NCBI GenBank assembly: GCA_051881695.1 | Contig: JBJEQJ010000007.1 | Span: forward strand, 1 to 62,236 | DNA from: CAYJFG01 sp051881695 | GTDB taxonomy: Bacteria > Bacillota > Clostridia > Oscillospirales > Acutalibacteraceae | Reading direction: 5' to 3' | DNA length: 62,236 bases | In this document: one piece after another, positions 14,972 to 24,644 of the stretch | Numbering within the stretch: position 1 is the first letter of the stretch | Layout of the letters: every line of letters starts with the position of its first letter | The notes under the pieces: generated by a model | Database searches by the model: none | Told to the model about the DNA's origin: nothing | Seen by the model: the letters and a program-made list of their open reading frames with translations, nothing else | Program-made: the position numbers and the translations under genes

Positions 14972-16714
14972 ATGAAGCATAAGGTGATTATCACAATACT
15001 TGTTATTCTTGCAGTATTATCGGTGTCGGCTGTGGGGGCGCTTGTTTTTTACCCTGACAGCGCAGTACAAATATTAAACAGCATTAATTCGGTAATAAAT
15101 CCTACGCAGCCGCCAACGCAGCCGCCTACAGAGCCTCCTACAGAGCCGCCGACAATTCCCGTTGTAAGCAGTATAAGGACAGAGGCGGAAAGCTACAAGC
15201 TTGAGGTGGGAAGCAGGCAGAAGCTTGCCCCGGTTGCTATGCCGGAAAATGCAGAAAACAGAAACGTAAGCTTCTCCTCATCAGATAAGAATATTGCGTC
15301 GGTAAGCGCACAGGGAGAGGTTAAGGCGCTTTCTCAGGGAGAATGTGTAATAACTGTGGCTTCGGAGCAGTCGCCTGAGGTTACCGCTGAATACAAAATT
15401 TCGGTTACAGACAACAGGATAAAGCAGATAAATAAGCTTAACGATTATCTGCTTGAAATACCTAACGTTCAAAAGGTAAAATGCGGCGACGGAAAAAGCG
15501 CAGAGACAGTAATAGATAAATGCAGAATAGTTGACTTTAACGGCGACGGAGATTACGAGCTTTTTATAATTTATTCCTTGGGGGGAGATTTGTCCGTTGC
15601 AGAGGTTGTTACGCTTCAGGGCGGAGATATTGTGTCTGCAAAAGGCTTTAAAAGCTTTAAGGACGTTTTGCAAAGCGGATATGATTCCTGCTTGCAGGAA
15701 ATCTACACAGAGCAGTCGGGCAATCTTTATATTAGAAGTGAGTCGATTAAAAAGACAGACAGTAAGCATACAAGAGAGGTTACGTTCTACAGCGTAAGCT
15801 CTTCCGAGATTATTACTTTGGCGCAGTATAAGGACGTATATAATTACGAAAACGGCGAAAAGGTGACAACAGGCGGAAGCTTTCAAATTAATTCCGAGAA
15901 AAAGACGGAAAGCGAGTATTTATCATCGCTTGCCGGCTACTTTGACGGATATACAAAGCTTGAGGACTTAGCGCCGAGATATGTGGAGCTTTCCGGCGGA
16001 GAATATCAAAAGGCGCTGACGGTTGCAGAGCTTGACGACGCATACCTTAAAAGACTTAAGTGGGAATGTTCTGACGACAAGGTGGCGGCTGTTAATAACA
16101 GCGGAGTTGTAACGGCAAAGGGAAACGGGAAATGCGAGGTTACGGCAACGCTTAGCTGCTTTAACGGTGCAATTTGCAGCAATACCGTAAAGGTTACCAA
16201 CGAATCAAAGGCGCTGAAGAAATATCTTAACGATATTAAGGACGATGTAATTAAGGGAGAAAGCGGAAGCAATCTGACGCTTTATGCAAGCAAGATTTTA
16301 GATATTGATGATGACGGAGAGCAGGAGCTGCTTCTTTATTATTTGGGCAGCAGACATTGTCAGATTGACATTGCCAAAGAGCAGGGCTCTCAGATTGCCA
16401 GAACAACTGCGCTTGCAAGAACAACAGACGCAGATACGGTGCTTAAGCTTGAAATTTTTATGGATAATTCTAAGGAGGCAGTTGTACTACAGGAAAAATA
16501 CACAAGCACCTCAGGCTCTGACAGTACAGTGGAATTTTACTTTGATGAATACACAGGCGGAAAGTACGATACGTATTCAAGCAAATACAAAATTGAGTTC
16601 AACGGCAGTAAGGTGAAGACCTGCTATATTGACGGAAAAAAGTGTGACAAGGACGAGCTGGACAGGATGATTAACCATTACGGACAGTACGCCGATTGGG
16701 ATATAAACGAATAA
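14972..16714 (+). CDS. Membrane-anchored surface protein with Ig-like (BIG2) domains and DxDxDG motifs
   Basis: 580 aa. An N-terminal membrane segment lacks a lipobox Cys. A TQPPTEPP-type Pro/Thr linker (about 46-65) follows, then a BIG2-like domain (SFSSSDKNIASVSAQGEVKA), a region with VDFNGDGDYELFIIY, a second BIG2-like domain (WECSDDKVAAVNNSGVVTAKG) and a second region with LDIDDDGEQELLLYY. The tandem arrangement suggests an internal duplication of one BIG2 plus a Ca-binding-like module. An upstream TTG at 14927 is possible, but the ATG at 14972 has AAGGAAAGGAA and starts the membrane segment. Function unknown; probably extracellular binding. Confidence 0.75.
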   Translation: MKHKVIITILVILAVLSVSAVGALVFYPDSAVQILNSINSVINPTQPPTQPPTEPPTEPPTIPVVSSIRTEAESYKLEVGSRQKLAPVAMPENAENRNVSFSSSDKNIASVSAQGEVKALSQGECVITVASEQSPEVTAEYKISVTDNRIKQINKLNDYLLEIPNVQKVKCGDGKSAETVIDKCRIVDFNGDGDYELFIIYSLGGDLSVAEVVTLQGGDIVSAKGFKSFKDVLQSGYDSCLQEIYTEQSGNLYIRSESIKKTDSKHTREVTFYSVSSSEIITLAQYKDVYNYENGEKVTTGGSFQINSEKKTESEYLSSLAGYFDGYTKLEDLAPRYVELSGGEYQKALTVAELDDAYLKRLKWECSDDKVAAVNNSGVVTAKGNGKCEVTATLSCFNGAICSNTVKVTNESKALKKYLNDIKDDVIKGESGSNLTLYASKILDIDDDGEQELLLYYLGSRHCQIDIAKEQGSQIARTTALARTTDADTVLKLEIFMDNSKEAVVLQEKYTSTSGSDSTVEFYFDEYTGGKYDTYSSKYKIEFNGSKVKTCYIDGKKCDKDELDRMINHYGQYADWDINE

Positions 16715-16750
16715 AAACGGCGCAGAAAGCTTTATGAAAAGAGGTTGACA

Positions 16751-17164
16751 GTGATAAATATGAGAGAGCTTGTGTTGCTTTATAACTTTGAGGGCGAGCG
16801 TTTACGCAAGGTGAAATTTGCGCTAATGCCGCTTAAGGTTGGAATAAAAGTAGTTGAAAAAGAGGATTTTTCTCAGCCTATCGGCTATCTTGCAGGAATA
16901 AAGGATATTGAAGCTTCAAAGGAAGCGTGCAGTGAAGATGGCTTTTCCGACGAAATGCTTTTGATGTGCGGCTTTACCGGGCAGAGGGTTGATATGCTGA
17001 TAAGAGCGCTTAGAAAAAGCGGAGTAGGTGCAATTCCTTTAAAAGCAGTAATTACTCCCACAAATAAAACGTGGAGCAGTATTGCTCTTCACAATGCAGT
17101 AAGAGCCGATTACGAGGAAATGAAAAGAAAAGCAGGTCAAACGACTGCATCACAAAGCGAATAA
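16751..17164 (+). CDS. DUF3783-like protein
   Basis: 137 aa, soluble. It has VLLYNFEGERLRKVKFALMP at the start and EMLLMCGFTGQRVDMLIRAL and IPLKAVITPTNKTWS further on, matching DUF3783 from Clostridia; function unknown. It starts 36 bases after the Ig-like protein and is probably cotranscribed. GTG at 16751 is preferred, with AGAGG six bases upstream; TTG at 16745 and ATG at 16760 are in the same frame. Confidence 0.7.
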   Translation: MINMRELVLLYNFEGERLRKVKFALMPLKVGIKVVEKEDFSQPIGYLAGIKDIEASKEACSEDGFSDEMLLMCGFTGQRVDMLIRALRKSGVGAIPLKAVITPTNKTWSSIALHNAVRADYEEMKRKAGQTTASQSE

Positions 17165-17168
17165 AAAA

Positions 17169-17202
17169 TAAAAACAGGTACGCCTTTTAAGTGCGTACCT
17201 GT
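17169..17202 (-). terminator. secA terminator
   Basis: A perfect ACAGGTACGC/GCGTACCTGT stem; read leftward it is followed by TTTTTATTTTTTATT. The genes converge here. Confidence 0.88.
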
Positions 17203-17225
17203 TGCAGTATATGCCTGCGGTGCTG

Positions 17226-20105
17226 TTATTCATCTGCACCGCAGCATTTTTTGTACTTTTTGCCGCTTCCGCATGGGCATGGGTCGTTTCTGCCGACCTT
17301 TTCCTTTGCAGACTTGCGAACGGTTTTGTTATGTGTGTCTGTTCCGTCGCCGCTTGTTGCCAGCGGCTTTGCAACCTGCTCACGCTTAATAACTACGTTT
17401 ATCGGGTTGCTTTGCGGCACCTGCGGCTTCTGATTTGGCAAAAGCACCTTGTGCTGTTCCTTTGCCTGTTTTTCAAGCTCTGCTCTCTGGCGTGCAATTT
17501 CTTCGTTTCTCTTTTGAATTTCCACTATTCTCTTAGGAGCAACGAGCACCATCTTTACGGTGTTTTCCTTGATGGTTTCTATCATTTCATCAAACATATC
17601 AAAGCCCTCAAAGCGGTACTCAACAACAGGGTCCCGCTGACCGTAGGCACGCAGGCGGATACCCTGCTTTAATGCCTCCATAGCGTCAATATGCTCCATC
17701 CAGTAGGTATCAACATTTTTAAGCAGATATACTCTTTCCATTTCTCTCATTGTTTCCTCAGGGAGAATAGACTCGTTTTCTGCATACAAAGCCATCGCCT
17801 TGTCGGTAAGCTCTTTTATTATGTCTGCCTGCTCAAGCTTTTCAAGCTCCTCTGTTTTATAGCGCAGCTGTGTTTCGTCAACAAGCCAGCCTGAGTAGTA
17901 ATCCCTAAGGCTTTCAAGGTTCCAGCTTTCCTTTTCGGCATCAGCAGGGCAGAACGCCTTTACCTGTGCCTCTATAGTCTGCTCAACCATTTTAACTACT
18001 TGATCCTTTACGTTGTCACCGTTTAATACCTGGTCGCGCTGTCCGTATATAATCTCACGCTGACGGTTCATAACATCGTCGTATTGCAATACGTTCTTTC
18101 TTATTGCAAAGTTGCGGCTTTCTACCTTTTGCTGTGAGCTTTCTATAATGTTTGAAAGCATTTTATTCTCTATCGGCATATCTTCAGGCGCATTTAAGCG
18201 GTCCATAATTGCCTGCATTCTCTCTCCGCCGAACAAACGCATAAGGTCGTCCTCTGTGGAAAGATAAAAACGGCTTGAGCCGGGGTCTCCCTGACGGCCC
18301 GAACGTCCTCTTAACTGATTATCTATACGGCGTGATTCGTGCCTTTCCGTACCCATAATGCAAAGACCGCCTGCCGCCTTTACTGCTTCTGCCTCGTCCT
18401 TGATTTCCTCCTTATACTTTGCGTTAAGCTCTGTAAAGGTTTTTCTTGCGTTTATAATTTCCTCATCGTCTGTTTCTGCAAAGCCTGTTGCCTCTGCAAT
18501 AAGCTCATCGCTAAACTGCATACGGCGCATTTCGTGCTTTGCCATATATTCGGCGTTACCGCCAAGCATAATATCGGTACCGCGGCCTGCCATATTGGTG
18601 GCGATTGTAACAGCACCCTTTTTACCTGCCTGCGCTACAATTTCTGCTTCCTTGTCGTGCTGCTTTGCGTTTAACACATTGTGCTTAATTCCTCGTCTTT
18701 TAAGCATATTGCTTAAAATCTCTGACTTTTCAATTGATATTGTGCCGACAAGTACCGGCTGACCCTTTTCGTGGCATTTAATAATATCCTCTATTACCGC
18801 GTTGAATTTGCCCTGCTCTGTTTTAAATATAGCGTCAGGGTAATCGTTTCTTAAAAGCGGCTTATTTGTAGGAATTTCCACAACGTCCAGCTTGTAGATT
18901 TCACGGAATTCCTCTTCCTCTGTCATTGCCGTACCTGTCATACCCGAAAGCTTTTTGTAAAGACGGAAGTAATTTTGGAACGTGATGGTTGCAAGGGTTT
19001 TGCTCTCGTTTTCAACCTTAACGCCCTCTTTTGCCTCAATAGCCTGGTGAAGTCCCTCGTTGTAGCGTCTGCCGTACATAAGACGTCCTGTAAATTCGTC
19101 AACGATAATAACCTCGCCGTCCTTCACAACATAGTCAATATCCTTTTTCATTATGCTGTGCGCCTTGATAGCCTGGTTTATATGGTGCTGAATTGTAAGG
19201 TTGTCGGGGTCTGTTAAATTTTCTATATTGAAGAACTGCTCAGCCTTTTTAACGCCGAGAGGTGTTAAGGTTGCCGATTTTGCCTTTTCGTCAACTATAT
19301 AATCTATGCCCTTCTCCTTGTAAGCTTCGTCGTTGTCCTCTTTATTGTCTATTTCGGTGAATTTCTCGTGCTTTAAGCCTTTGGCAAAAAGATTGGCACG
19401 CTCGTATAAATCGGTAGATTTATCGCCCTGGCCGGAAATAATAAGCGGAGTTCTCGCTTCATCAATTAAAATTGAGTCTACCTCGTCCACAATGGCGTAG
19501 GCGTGCTGTCTTTGCACTTTTCTTTCCTTGTAAACCACCATATTATCACGCAGATAGTCAAAGCCGAGCTCGTTATTTGTGCCGTAGGTGATGTCTGCAT
19601 TGTATGCATCCTTGCGCTGTTGTGCGTCCTGGTCGTGTACTATAAGTCCTACAGAAAGACCCAAATAGCGGTAAAGCTTGCCCATCCATTCCGAGTCGCG
19701 GCGTGCAAGGTAATCGTTTACCGTTACAATATGCACGCCCTCTCCTGTTAAGGCATTTAAATAAGCCGGCAATGTCGCAACAAGAGTTTTACCTTCACCT
19801 GTTTTCATTTCTGCAATTCTTCCCTGATGCAGTACAATTCCGCCTATAATCTGTACGGGGAAGTGGCGCATACCTAAAACTCTGTCGGAAGCCTCACGGC
19901 ATACTGCAAAGGCGTCGGGCAGAATATCGTCTGTTGTTTCGCCGTTTGCAAGGCGCTGTTTAAGCACAGCCGTCTGGCTTTTCAGCTCATTTTCGGTCAT
20001 CGCCCTGTATTTATCCTCAAGGGATAAAACCTTATCCTTAATAGGGTTAATTCTTTTAAGCTCTTTTTTGCTGTAGTTGCCGAACATAGCTTTAAGAATA
20101 TTCAT
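17226..20105 (-). CDS. secA: Preprotein translocase ATPase SecA
   Basis: About 959 aa. It has Walker A MKTGEGKTLVATLPAYLNA-type, the DEAD-like box DEVDSILIDEART, a preprotein cross-linking domain, the LGGNAEYMAKHEMRR region, motif VI RGRSGRQGDPGSSRFYLS and the zinc-binding SEC-C tail (CPCGSGKKYKKCC). SecA drives proteins through SecYEG. The first ATG (20114) touches AAAGG with no spacer; the ATG at 20105 has a proper spacer and begins MNILKAMFG. It stands alone with no prfB beside it. Confidence 0.98.
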   Translation of the reverse strand: MNILKAMFGNYSKKELKRINPIKDKVLSLEDKYRAMTENELKSQTAVLKQRLANGETTDDILPDAFAVCREASDRVLGMRHFPVQIIGGIVLHQGRIAEMKTGEGKTLVATLPAYLNALTGEGVHIVTVNDYLARRDSEWMGKLYRYLGLSVGLIVHDQDAQQRKDAYNADITYGTNNELGFDYLRDNMVVYKERKVQRQHAYAIVDEVDSILIDEARTPLIISGQGDKSTDLYERANLFAKGLKHEKFTEIDNKEDNDEAYKEKGIDYIVDEKAKSATLTPLGVKKAEQFFNIENLTDPDNLTIQHHINQAIKAHSIMKKDIDYVVKDGEVIIVDEFTGRLMYGRRYNEGLHQAIEAKEGVKVENESKTLATITFQNYFRLYKKLSGMTGTAMTEEEEFREIYKLDVVEIPTNKPLLRNDYPDAIFKTEQGKFNAVIEDIIKCHEKGQPVLVGTISIEKSEILSNMLKRRGIKHNVLNAKQHDKEAEIVAQAGKKGAVTIATNMAGRGTDIMLGGNAEYMAKHEMRRMQFSDELIAEATGFAETDDEEIINARKTFTELNAKYKEEIKDEAEAVKAAGGLCIMGTERHESRRIDNQLRGRSGRQGDPGSSRFYLSTEDDLMRLFGGERMQAIMDRLNAPEDMPIENKMLSNIIESSQQKVESRNFAIRKNVLQYDDVMNRQREIIYGQRDQVLNGDNVKDQVVKMVEQTIEAQVKAFCPADAEKESWNLESLRDYYSGWLVDETQLRYKTEELEKLEQADIIKELTDKAMALYAENESILPEETMREMERVYLLKNVDTYWMEHIDAMEALKQGIRLRAYGQRDPVVEYRFEGFDMFDEMIETIKENTVKMVLVAPKRIVEIQKRNEEIARQRAELEKQAKEQHKVLLPNQKPQVPQSNPINVVIKREQVAKPLATSGDGTDTHNKTVRKSAKEKVGRNDPCPCGSGKKYKKCCGADE

Positions 20106-20528
20106 TTTTATCATCCTTTCAGGGGAGTTTTTCTTTCTTTAAATATGTAAAATGCTTTCAGTCTACATAATCTATACAAGTATAACACGAATAAACGCAA
20201 AAATCATTACTTTTTTGTAAATCAACATAAAAATAATTATCCGACAAAGGGAGCACACACAAAAGTTTAAAAATGTTCAGAAAAAAGAATCCCACCTATA
20301 TATTTCAGTTATACGATAAAATCGTTATCGGACTTCAGAAGCGAGCTTACTGCGAAAACTGCACCCTTTGCCGGCGGTGCTGATTTTTCATTAACAGGGG
20401 AATTTCCGTTTATAGGGGGATTGCCGGATAAAGCTGTAAGGAGGATTCCGGTATGATTGCTTGACAATTAAGTGATAAAATTATATTATCATTTTACAGA
20501 GCTTATATAAAAGGGAGGATGTGAAATT
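20106..20528. other. Divergent secA/ftsW intergenic region
   Basis: A leftward extended -10 (TGTTATACT, plus-strand 20179-20187) probably serves secA. A small palindrome ACGAT-AAA-ATCGT and a GCACC/GGTGC hairpin lie near 20310-20380. The ftsW promoter follows at 20461. No open gene is seen. Confidence 0.5.
20461..20489 (+). promoter_or_regulatory. Promoter of the FHA-FtsW/PBP operon
   Basis: TTGACA (perfect -35), 17-bp spacer, TATTAT. Confidence 0.8.
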
Positions 20529-22226
20529 TTGGACGCTTTTTTAGAATCAATCAATATGCAGATTGTAACAGACGCCGCAATTGTGGCACTTAGGATTTTA
20601 ATTCCGTTAATGGGCATTATAGTGGTATTTCAGTGCTATTCGTCTATGCGCAGACAAAGAAGAGATGAAAAGCCGCTTGTTATGCTTGTTAATAAAAAAA
20701 CAGACGAATGTCTGCCTGTGCTTGCGTGGGAAAACTCCATAGGCAGAGGCAGAAGCTGTGACATAACCGTATCTGACGATATGTCTGTTTCAAGGGATCA
20801 CTGTGTTTTACTCAGAAGAGAGGCAGGCTGGTTTGTAAGCGATACCGGGGCAAAGTTCGGAACATATGTAAACGGGGAGAAAATAGAGGGTAGAACGCCC
20901 GTTTATATAGATGACGAAATAACGGTGGGTAAAACTACTCTTGTTTTAAAAAGGGCGCAGGACTACACAGATATAAGCCGCTCGTGGTTTTTTAAAAAGC
21001 CGGGAAGCAAAGCAAGCATTACACCGTTTAATTTGATGGTGCTTATTACTGTTTTTATGCTTTTTGCTGCGGTCAGCGCCTGCGTTACCATGGACAAAAC
21101 AGACCTTATGCCGCTTGTTTATTTCGGTGTTTTTATGACGCTTTCGTGGATATTTTATCTTGTTTCCACAAAGCTTTTAAACCGCAAGGGATTTGAGCTG
21201 GAAAGCCTTGCAATATTTTTGTCCGGCGTAGGGGTTATGCTTTCTGCAAGGCAGGAGATGCGTCAGACCTTTGTGCAGATAATTGCCTGCGGTATAGGAA
21301 TGATTTTATTCTGCATTATAATAAAGTTTATACAAAATCCCGACAGGGTAGAAAAATGGAGAATTCCCGTTATGATAATTGCGGTGCTGTTCCTTGCCTC
21401 CAGCATAGTGCTGGGCAGAGTAATTTACGGTGCGGCAAACTGGATTTCAATCGGCGGAATTTCAATTCAGCCGTCTGAATTTGTAAAGGTTGCATTTATC
21501 TTTGTCGGTGCTTCTGCGCTTGACCAACTTCAAAGAAAGGGAAATCTTATACAATTTATTATTTTCTCTGTTTTATGCGTTGGCGCGCTGTTTTTAATGA
21601 GCGACCTTGGAACGGCTGTTATATTTTTCGGAACATTTTTGATGATTGCATATATGCGCTCAGGCGATTTAAAGACAATTATACTGGCGGTTGCCGCTGC
21701 CGTTCTGGGCGGAGCAATAGTTTTAAGATATAAAGCGTACATTGCCGACCGATTTTCTGCATGGGGACATGCCTTTGAGCAATCTGCCGGACTTGGATAC
21801 CAGCAGGCGAGAACGCTTACCTACGCTGCAAGCGGCGGACTATTCGGTGTGGGACTGGGCAACGGATATTTAAAATATATCGGAGCGTCTGAAAGCGACC
21901 TTGTTTTCGGACTTTTATGCGAGGAATACGGTCTTATACTGGCGCTTACTGTTGCCGTTTCGATAGGTGCGCTGTTCTTTTATGCAAGAGCTATTACAAC
22001 AAGAAGCCGTTCAACCTTTTATTCAATTACAGCCTGCTGTGCGGCAGGACTTTTGGTGCTTCAGTCGTCGCTTAATATATTCGGCGCAACAGATATTCTG
22101 CCGCTTACCGGCGTTACGTTGCCGTTTATAAGCGTGGGCGGTTCAAGTATGATAGCCTGTTGGGGACTTATTGCATTTATCAAGGCGGCTGACGAAAGAA
22201 CATATGCACATAAAAAGATAGCGTAG
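20529..22226 (+). CDS. FHA domain-FtsW/RodA/SpoVE fusion protein
   Basis: 565 aa. An N-terminal membrane helix (about 15-35) is followed by an FHA domain (about 60-130) with IGRGRSCDITV, SRDH and GTYVNGEKI, the phosphothreonine-binding signature. About ten membrane segments with the SEDS motifs follow: QPSEFVKVAFI, the DLGTAVIFFGTF loop, and ESDLVFGLLCEEYGL with the conserved acidic residue. SEDS proteins polymerise lipid II together with a class B PBP, and that partner is the next gene. The start is TTG, 10 bases after GGGAGG. The fused FHA implies control by Ser/Thr phosphorylation, although no kinase gene is present here. Confidence 0.88.
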   Translation: MDAFLESINMQIVTDAAIVALRILIPLMGIIVVFQCYSSMRRQRRDEKPLVMLVNKKTDECLPVLAWENSIGRGRSCDITVSDDMSVSRDHCVLLRREAGWFVSDTGAKFGTYVNGEKIEGRTPVYIDDEITVGKTTLVLKRAQDYTDISRSWFFKKPGSKASITPFNLMVLITVFMLFAAVSACVTMDKTDLMPLVYFGVFMTLSWIFYLVSTKLLNRKGFELESLAIFLSGVGVMLSARQEMRQTFVQIIACGIGMILFCIIIKFIQNPDRVEKWRIPVMIIAVLFLASSIVLGRVIYGAANWISIGGISIQPSEFVKVAFIFVGASALDQLQRKGNLIQFIIFSVLCVGALFLMSDLGTAVIFFGTFLMIAYMRSGDLKTIILAVAAAVLGGAIVLRYKAYIADRFSAWGHAFEQSAGLGYQQARTLTYAASGGLFGVGLGNGYLKYIGASESDLVFGLLCEEYGLILALTVAVSIGALFFYARAITTRSRSTFYSITACCAAGLLVLQSSLNIFGATDILPLTGVTLPFISVGGSSMIACWGLIAFIKAADERTYAHKKIA

Positions 22227-22289
22227 TTATCCGATTAAAAACAGGATAAATCGCATTGAATTAACAGCTTTGAAAGGAGCGTCATATAT

Positions 22290-23681
22290 ATGAAAAGAAC
22301 TCTTACACGCTCTATATTAATATTTATAATTTCGCTTGCTTTTTTGGGCGGCTTGGGATATTTCACGTTCAGAATCATTACTAATTCCGATATGTGGATA
22401 CAGCAGGAGTATAACTGGCATATATCGGGAAGCGGAGGACTTGAGCAAGCCGGAAAGATATTTGACAGAAACGGAAAAATATTGGCGCAGACTATAGACG
22501 GTGAGAGATATTACAACGATGATTTAACTGTAAGAAAGGCTAATCTGCACGTTGTAGGCGACAACAGCCTGAATATTTCAACTGCGGTGCAAAGTATGTA
22601 CCGTTCAGACCTTCTGGGGTTTAACTATATATGGGGACTTGAAATGCCAAAGACCTTTAAAACAGGCAATAACCTAACGCTTACAACAGATGCAGACGTG
22701 TGTGCTTCGGCTTATAATGCGCTGGGCGACAGGCGCGGAGCAATAGTTATATTGAATTATAAAACGGGAGAGGTTATTTGCAGTGTAAGCTCGGTAACGT
22801 ATGACCCGCAGGATCCGCCGGAAATAACAGAGGAAAACGAGTCAGAGTACGAGGGCGCATATTTAAACAGAGTGCTTTCTTCGTCGTATACCCCCGGTTC
22901 TATTTTTAAGCTTGTAACTGCTGCGGCGGCAATAGATAATATACCTGACATTGAAAGCAGAACCTTTGAATGTTACGGCGGCACAGAAATAGAGGGAAAA
23001 ACCATCTCTTGCTTATCTTATCACGGAACAATCGGCTTTAAGGACGCTCTGGCGCAGTCCTGCAATGCGGCGTTTGCACAGCTTGCCGTGGAGCTTGGAA
23101 GAGAAAAAATGCAGAACGAGGCTGAAAAGCTTGGAATTTGCAGCAGCTTTATGGTGGGTAATACCCCCACGGTAAAGGGACAGTACGATGTTTTAAAGGC
23201 AACCGACAATGAGCTTGGCTGGTCGGGAATAGGGCAGTATACTAACCTTGTAAACCCGATGCAGATGGCAATACTTATGAGTGCAATAGCAACAGACGGC
23301 ACGCCTGTAAGTCCGTATATGGTTGCAGGAATTTCCGGCTCTGATTTTTCAAAGAAAATAGCAGGACAGGGCAAAAAAGGGGACAGACTGTTAAGTGAAG
23401 GCACAGCGGAAAAGCTTAAAGAAATGATGAGCTACAATGTTAGCTCAAATTATGGAGAATATATGTTCCCGACGCTTGATGTATGTGCAAAAACAGGTAC
23501 GGCAGAGGTCAGCAACGAGGGCAATAACGATGCGTGGATTGTCGGTTTTTCCAAAGATGAGGACGCACCGCTTGCATTTGCAGTAGTTGTAGAGGACGGA
23601 GAATTCGGTTATTCAACGGCAGGCCCAGTTGCAGTTTCGGCAATGGAGGCGGCGGCAGGCTCATTAAGAAGCGAGGGGTAA
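22290..23681 (+). CDS. Class B penicillin-binding protein (transpeptidase), PbpA-like
   Basis: 463 aa, one N-terminal membrane helix. The transpeptidase motifs are complete: SxxK as SIFK (Ser204), SxN as SCN (257-259) and KTG at 401-403. The N-terminal module before the transpeptidase is short, as in PbpA/actinobacterial PBPA, not the long dimerisation domain of PBP2. It follows the SEDS gene by about 60 bases (GAAAGGAG ribosome site) and should form its lipid II polymerase/cross-linker pair, in elongation, division or sporulation. Confidence 0.9.
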   Translation: MKRTLTRSILIFIISLAFLGGLGYFTFRIITNSDMWIQQEYNWHISGSGGLEQAGKIFDRNGKILAQTIDGERYYNDDLTVRKANLHVVGDNSLNISTAVQSMYRSDLLGFNYIWGLEMPKTFKTGNNLTLTTDADVCASAYNALGDRRGAIVILNYKTGEVICSVSSVTYDPQDPPEITEENESEYEGAYLNRVLSSSYTPGSIFKLVTAAAAIDNIPDIESRTFECYGGTEIEGKTISCLSYHGTIGFKDALAQSCNAAFAQLAVELGREKMQNEAEKLGICSSFMVGNTPTVKGQYDVLKATDNELGWSGIGQYTNLVNPMQMAILMSAIATDGTPVSPYMVAGISGSDFSKKIAGQGKKGDRLLSEGTAEKLKEMMSYNVSSNYGEYMFPTLDVCAKTGTAEVSNEGNNDAWIVGFSKDEDAPLAFAVVVEDGEFGYSTAGPVAVSAMEAAAGSLRSEG

Positions 23682-23802
23682 TATATTTGCTTTTTAAAGG
23701 GAATTTTCAAAATAATATTACAGTTATAAACAGATAAACAGGGCAGTATAATTATATTGGGAAAAAGCCTTATGTGCGTTTTACAGCGAAAGGGATGGTT
23801 AT

Positions 23803-24615
23803 GTGAAGGATAAATCGTATGCCCGAAGCCTTGCAAAGGAAGAAATAAAGAACAATAAGGCAAAGTTCATTTTTTATGTTGTAATAAGAGTAATTGTTAT
23901 AGGAATTCTCGTAATGGAGGCAATAAACCACAATTTTGAAAGTGTGTTTACTTGTGCGCTTACCCTTATTTTGTTTTTTATTCCTGCGTTTGTGGAAAAA
24001 CAGCTGAAAATTGATTTGCCGAATACCTTAGAGGTAATAGTAATACTCTTTATTTTCGCCGCAGAAATTCTGGGTGAAATCAACGAGTTTTACGTCATTA
24101 TCCCCGGCTGGGACACAATGCTGCACACAATAAACGGCTTTATTATGGCGGCTGTCGGTTTTTCGCTTGTAGATATTTTCAACAGAAGCGAGCGTGTAAA
24201 GTTCTATCTGTCACCGTTTTTTCTGGCGGTGGTGGCTTTTTGTTTTTCTATGACCATAGGCGTTTTGTGGGAGTTTTTCGAGTTCGGCGCAGATTTGTTC
24301 CTTCATACAGATATGCAGAAGGATACCTTTGTAAACGCCGTTTCATCTGTTGCGTTACACCCGGACGGAAGAAATATTCCGGTGCATATAAACGACATAC
24401 AGCAAACGGTTATAACGGCAAAGGACGGCACAGTATGCACAATACAGGGCTATCTTGACATTGGAATAATAGATACGATGAAGGATTTGTTTGTTAATTT
24501 CCTGGGAGCAGTGGTGTTTTCAATAATAGGCTTTTTCTATATTAAAACAAGAGGAAAAAATAAGTTTGCATCACGCTTTATTCCTACGCTTCGCAATGAT
24601 GAGCAAAAGCTGTAA
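23803..24615 (+). CDS. YjdF-like (DUF2238) polytopic membrane protein
   Basis: 270 aa with about six membrane segments (about 24-40, 46-64, 76-95, 107-125, 138-158, 235-255). The motifs GWDTMLHTINGF and TIGVLWEFFEFGAD carry the Asp, His, Trp and Glu residues conserved in the DUF2238/YjdF family, whose function is unknown. The start is GTG at 23803 with AAAGGGATGG upstream. It is 120 bases after the PBP gene and before recG, possibly in the same transcript. Confidence 0.65.
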   Translation: MKDKSYARSLAKEEIKNNKAKFIFYVVIRVIVIGILVMEAINHNFESVFTCALTLILFFIPAFVEKQLKIDLPNTLEVIVILFIFAAEILGEINEFYVIIPGWDTMLHTINGFIMAAVGFSLVDIFNRSERVKFYLSPFFLAVVAFCFSMTIGVLWEFFEFGADLFLHTDMQKDTFVNAVSSVALHPDGRNIPVHINDIQQTVITAKDGTVCTIQGYLDIGIIDTMKDLFVNFLGAVVFSIIGFFYIKTRGKNKFASRFIPTLRNDEQKL

Positions 24616-24644
24616 GAACTGCACAGATAAAGGAGGGAGCGTGT

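Noticed and set aside
15281..15886. 201-codon frame antisense to the Ig-like protein gene
   Set aside because: The sense strand encodes recognisable BIG2 and DxDxDG motifs; the antisense protein is low-complexity and unlike any family.
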